NCBI RefSeq assembly: GCF_003339685.1
Contig: NZ_QPKI01000011.1
Span: forward strand, 45,480 to 109,479
DNA from: Halomonas sp. DQ26W
GTDB taxonomy: Bacteria > Pseudomonadota > Gammaproteobacteria > Pseudomonadales > Halomonadaceae
DNA length: 64,000 nucleotides
Direction of reading: 5' to 3'
This document shows, one piece after another, positions 63,095-64,000 of the stretch (the stretch's first letter is position 1; the number at the start of each line of letters is the position of its first letter). Both the position numbers and the translations under genes were made by a program. The notes below the pieces were generated by a model. That model was not told the DNA's origin, made no database searches, and worked only from the letters and a program-made list of their open reading frames with translations.

Positions 63095-63137
63095 GGTGGT
63101 CTATGTTGATAGTCCATGCTCAAGCTGGTGGTCTATG
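63095..63137 (+). promoter_or_regulatory. Direct repeats upstream of the TetR-type gene
   Basis: GGTGGTCTATG occurs at 63095-63105 and 63127-63137, 32 bp apart (about three helix turns), each followed by YTGA. They end 34 bp before the TetR-type start and are a candidate autoregulatory operator. Confidence 0.45.
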
Positions 63138-63171
63138 CTGAGGCCAGGAACGCAGGCTGGGAGATTGCGCG

Positions 63172-63822
63172 ATGTCCATGATTGCCATACACGATTCCTC
63201 GACCACCGGTAGCTCATATATCGACCAGGTGGTGGATGAGGCCGTTCGACAGGCCGAGGAACGAGGCTGGGAAGCGGTACGCCTGACGGAAGTGGCCCGT
63301 GCCCTCGAGCTGCCAGTGTCACTGGTGCTGACCCGGTTTCGTGACTTGGATGCCGTGGCCAATGCCTGGTTCCAGCGGGGACTGCAGGCGATGCTCGCCA
63401 AAAAACCGGACACCTTCGAGGATTGGCCCGAGCGAGTTCGCATCGAGCACAGTTTGCTGGCTTGGTTGGACGCCTTCTCCGCCCATCGTCGGGTCACCGT
63501 ACAGATGCTACGGACCAAGGCCCACCTGCCGCATCTGCATACCTGGGTCCCCATGGCATTCGACCTGTCGCGCACCGTCCAATGGCTGCGCGAGGCGGCG
63601 CAGCTCGAGGCGCGCTACGGAACCCGGCGGGCTCAGGTCGAGGAGCTGGCACTGACCAGCCTGTTCCTGGCCACCCTTGCCGTCTGGTCCCGCGATTGCA
63701 GTGATGGCCAACACCGCACCCGACAGTTCGTCGAGCGCCGACTCAAGCGCGGGGAAAAATGCATGAAGTGGATGCCGGGGGTGAAGCGCAAGGCTGGCAG
63801 CCCGGCGTCGGCTTCCCTTTAG
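63172..63822 (+). CDS. TetR/AcrR-type regulator
   Basis: This 216-residue protein has an N-terminal HTH of TetR style (AVRQAEERGWEAVRLTEVAR, LELPVSLVLTRFRDLDAVAN) and an all-helical C-terminal domain (about 75-190) including LLAWLDAFSAHRRVTVQMLR. Ligand and targets are not apparent. GGGAG precedes the ATG by nine nucleotides. The COQ9-like fold is an alternative, as the C-terminal part shares its helical style. It is followed by hairpin-rich DNA to the window end. Confidence 0.72.
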   Translation: MSMIAIHDSSTTGSSYIDQVVDEAVRQAEERGWEAVRLTEVARALELPVSLVLTRFRDLDAVANAWFQRGLQAMLAKKPDTFEDWPERVRIEHSLLAWLDAFSAHRRVTVQMLRTKAHLPHLHTWVPMAFDLSRTVQWLREAAQLEARYGTRRAQVEELALTSLFLATLAVWSRDCSDGQHRTRQFVERRLKRGEKCMKWMPGVKRKAGSPASASL

Positions 63823-64000
63823 GGGTAGTTACCATCGGTGAAGAAAGCAGCTGTTGGAGCGCTCGGTTCGGCGCTCCGAGTTCCCATCGCGACTGGCGCC
63901 GTCAGGCGCCTCGGCGGAGGCTGGAACGCCGGTGATGGCCGCGAACGTTGGCAACACCGCCGGGAGTCCTGCGGCCTCCAGTCGTGATCTAAAGATACTC
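63823..64000. other. Hairpin-rich intergenic end
   Basis: No gene start is visible. GGAGCGC-TCGGTTCG-GCGCTCC (63856-63877) is a perfect 7-bp stem, and GGCGCC-GTCA-GGCGCC (63895-63910) another. GC-rich stems without U runs resemble REP-like repeats more than terminators. Confidence 0.45.

Overview
The window looks like chromosome of a GC-rich marine or halophilic gammaproteobacterium, most likely Halomonadaceae. This rests on gene content and style (PutP/PutA, TRAP carriers, umuDC with LexA boxes, a GacA/Rsm-type small RNA, a full Tad pilus locus). It is an inference, since no rRNA or complete tRNA gene is present.

Layout. (1) 1-15.9 kb is the right part of a P4-like integrated island: a phage-repressor fragment, an AlpA regulator, a DUF4236 protein, then a large defence cassette (SNF2 helicase, beta-class adenine methyltransferase, AAA ATPase plus DUF4276/TOPRIM-like pair, a 64-residue protein, and a Res-like helicase with a PD-(D/E)xK-type end). 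Gene debris and a tyrosine integrase follow. The island ends at a tRNA-Ser 3'-end fragment (15890-15903) and a terminator. (2) 16.0-20.5 kb is an insertion graveyard: an intact IS21-family element with a 5-bp target duplication splits a second tyrosine recombinase, followed by an IS66 end lying inside an IS110 remnant. (3) 20.7-28.3 kb has a chemoreceptor, PutP and bifunctional PutA (proline uptake and oxidation). (4) 28.8-38.4 kb is a LysR-controlled catabolic cluster: CuyA-like cysteate sulfo-lyase, HisD/HpsN-like dehydrogenase, DegT-type PLP enzyme, DctPQM TRAP importer, Asp/Glu-type racemase and a YeiH-type exporter. It reads as uptake and desulfonation of a C3 sulfonate. Cysteinolate or dihydroxypropanesulfonate is the proposed substrate.

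(5) 38.5-42.9 kb has a candidate CsrB/RsmZ-family RNA with an upstream GacA-box-like site, the SOS-controlled umuDC operon, a GGDEF-EAL protein and a DUF3617 protein. (6) 42.9-47.2 kb is an RND efflux pump and its adaptor on the minus strand. (7) 47.6-60.3 kb is a complete Flp/Tad pilus operon (flp, prepilin peptidase, an extra AAA+ ATPase, rcpC, rcpA, lipoprotein, tadZ, tadA, tadB, tadC, tadD, tadE, tadG), closed by a strong terminator and facing an AraC-type regulator with a receiver-like N terminus. (8) 61.8-63.8 kb has a BaiN/HI0933-type flavoprotein and a TetR-type regulator.

The candidates most likely to be new biology are the sulfonate cluster with a racemase and a four-electron HisD-like dehydrogenase, and the composite defence cassette in which a low-GC ATPase/TOPRIM-like pair appears inserted in a methyltransferase/helicase/nuclease backbone. 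All motif and composition statements were made by eye.
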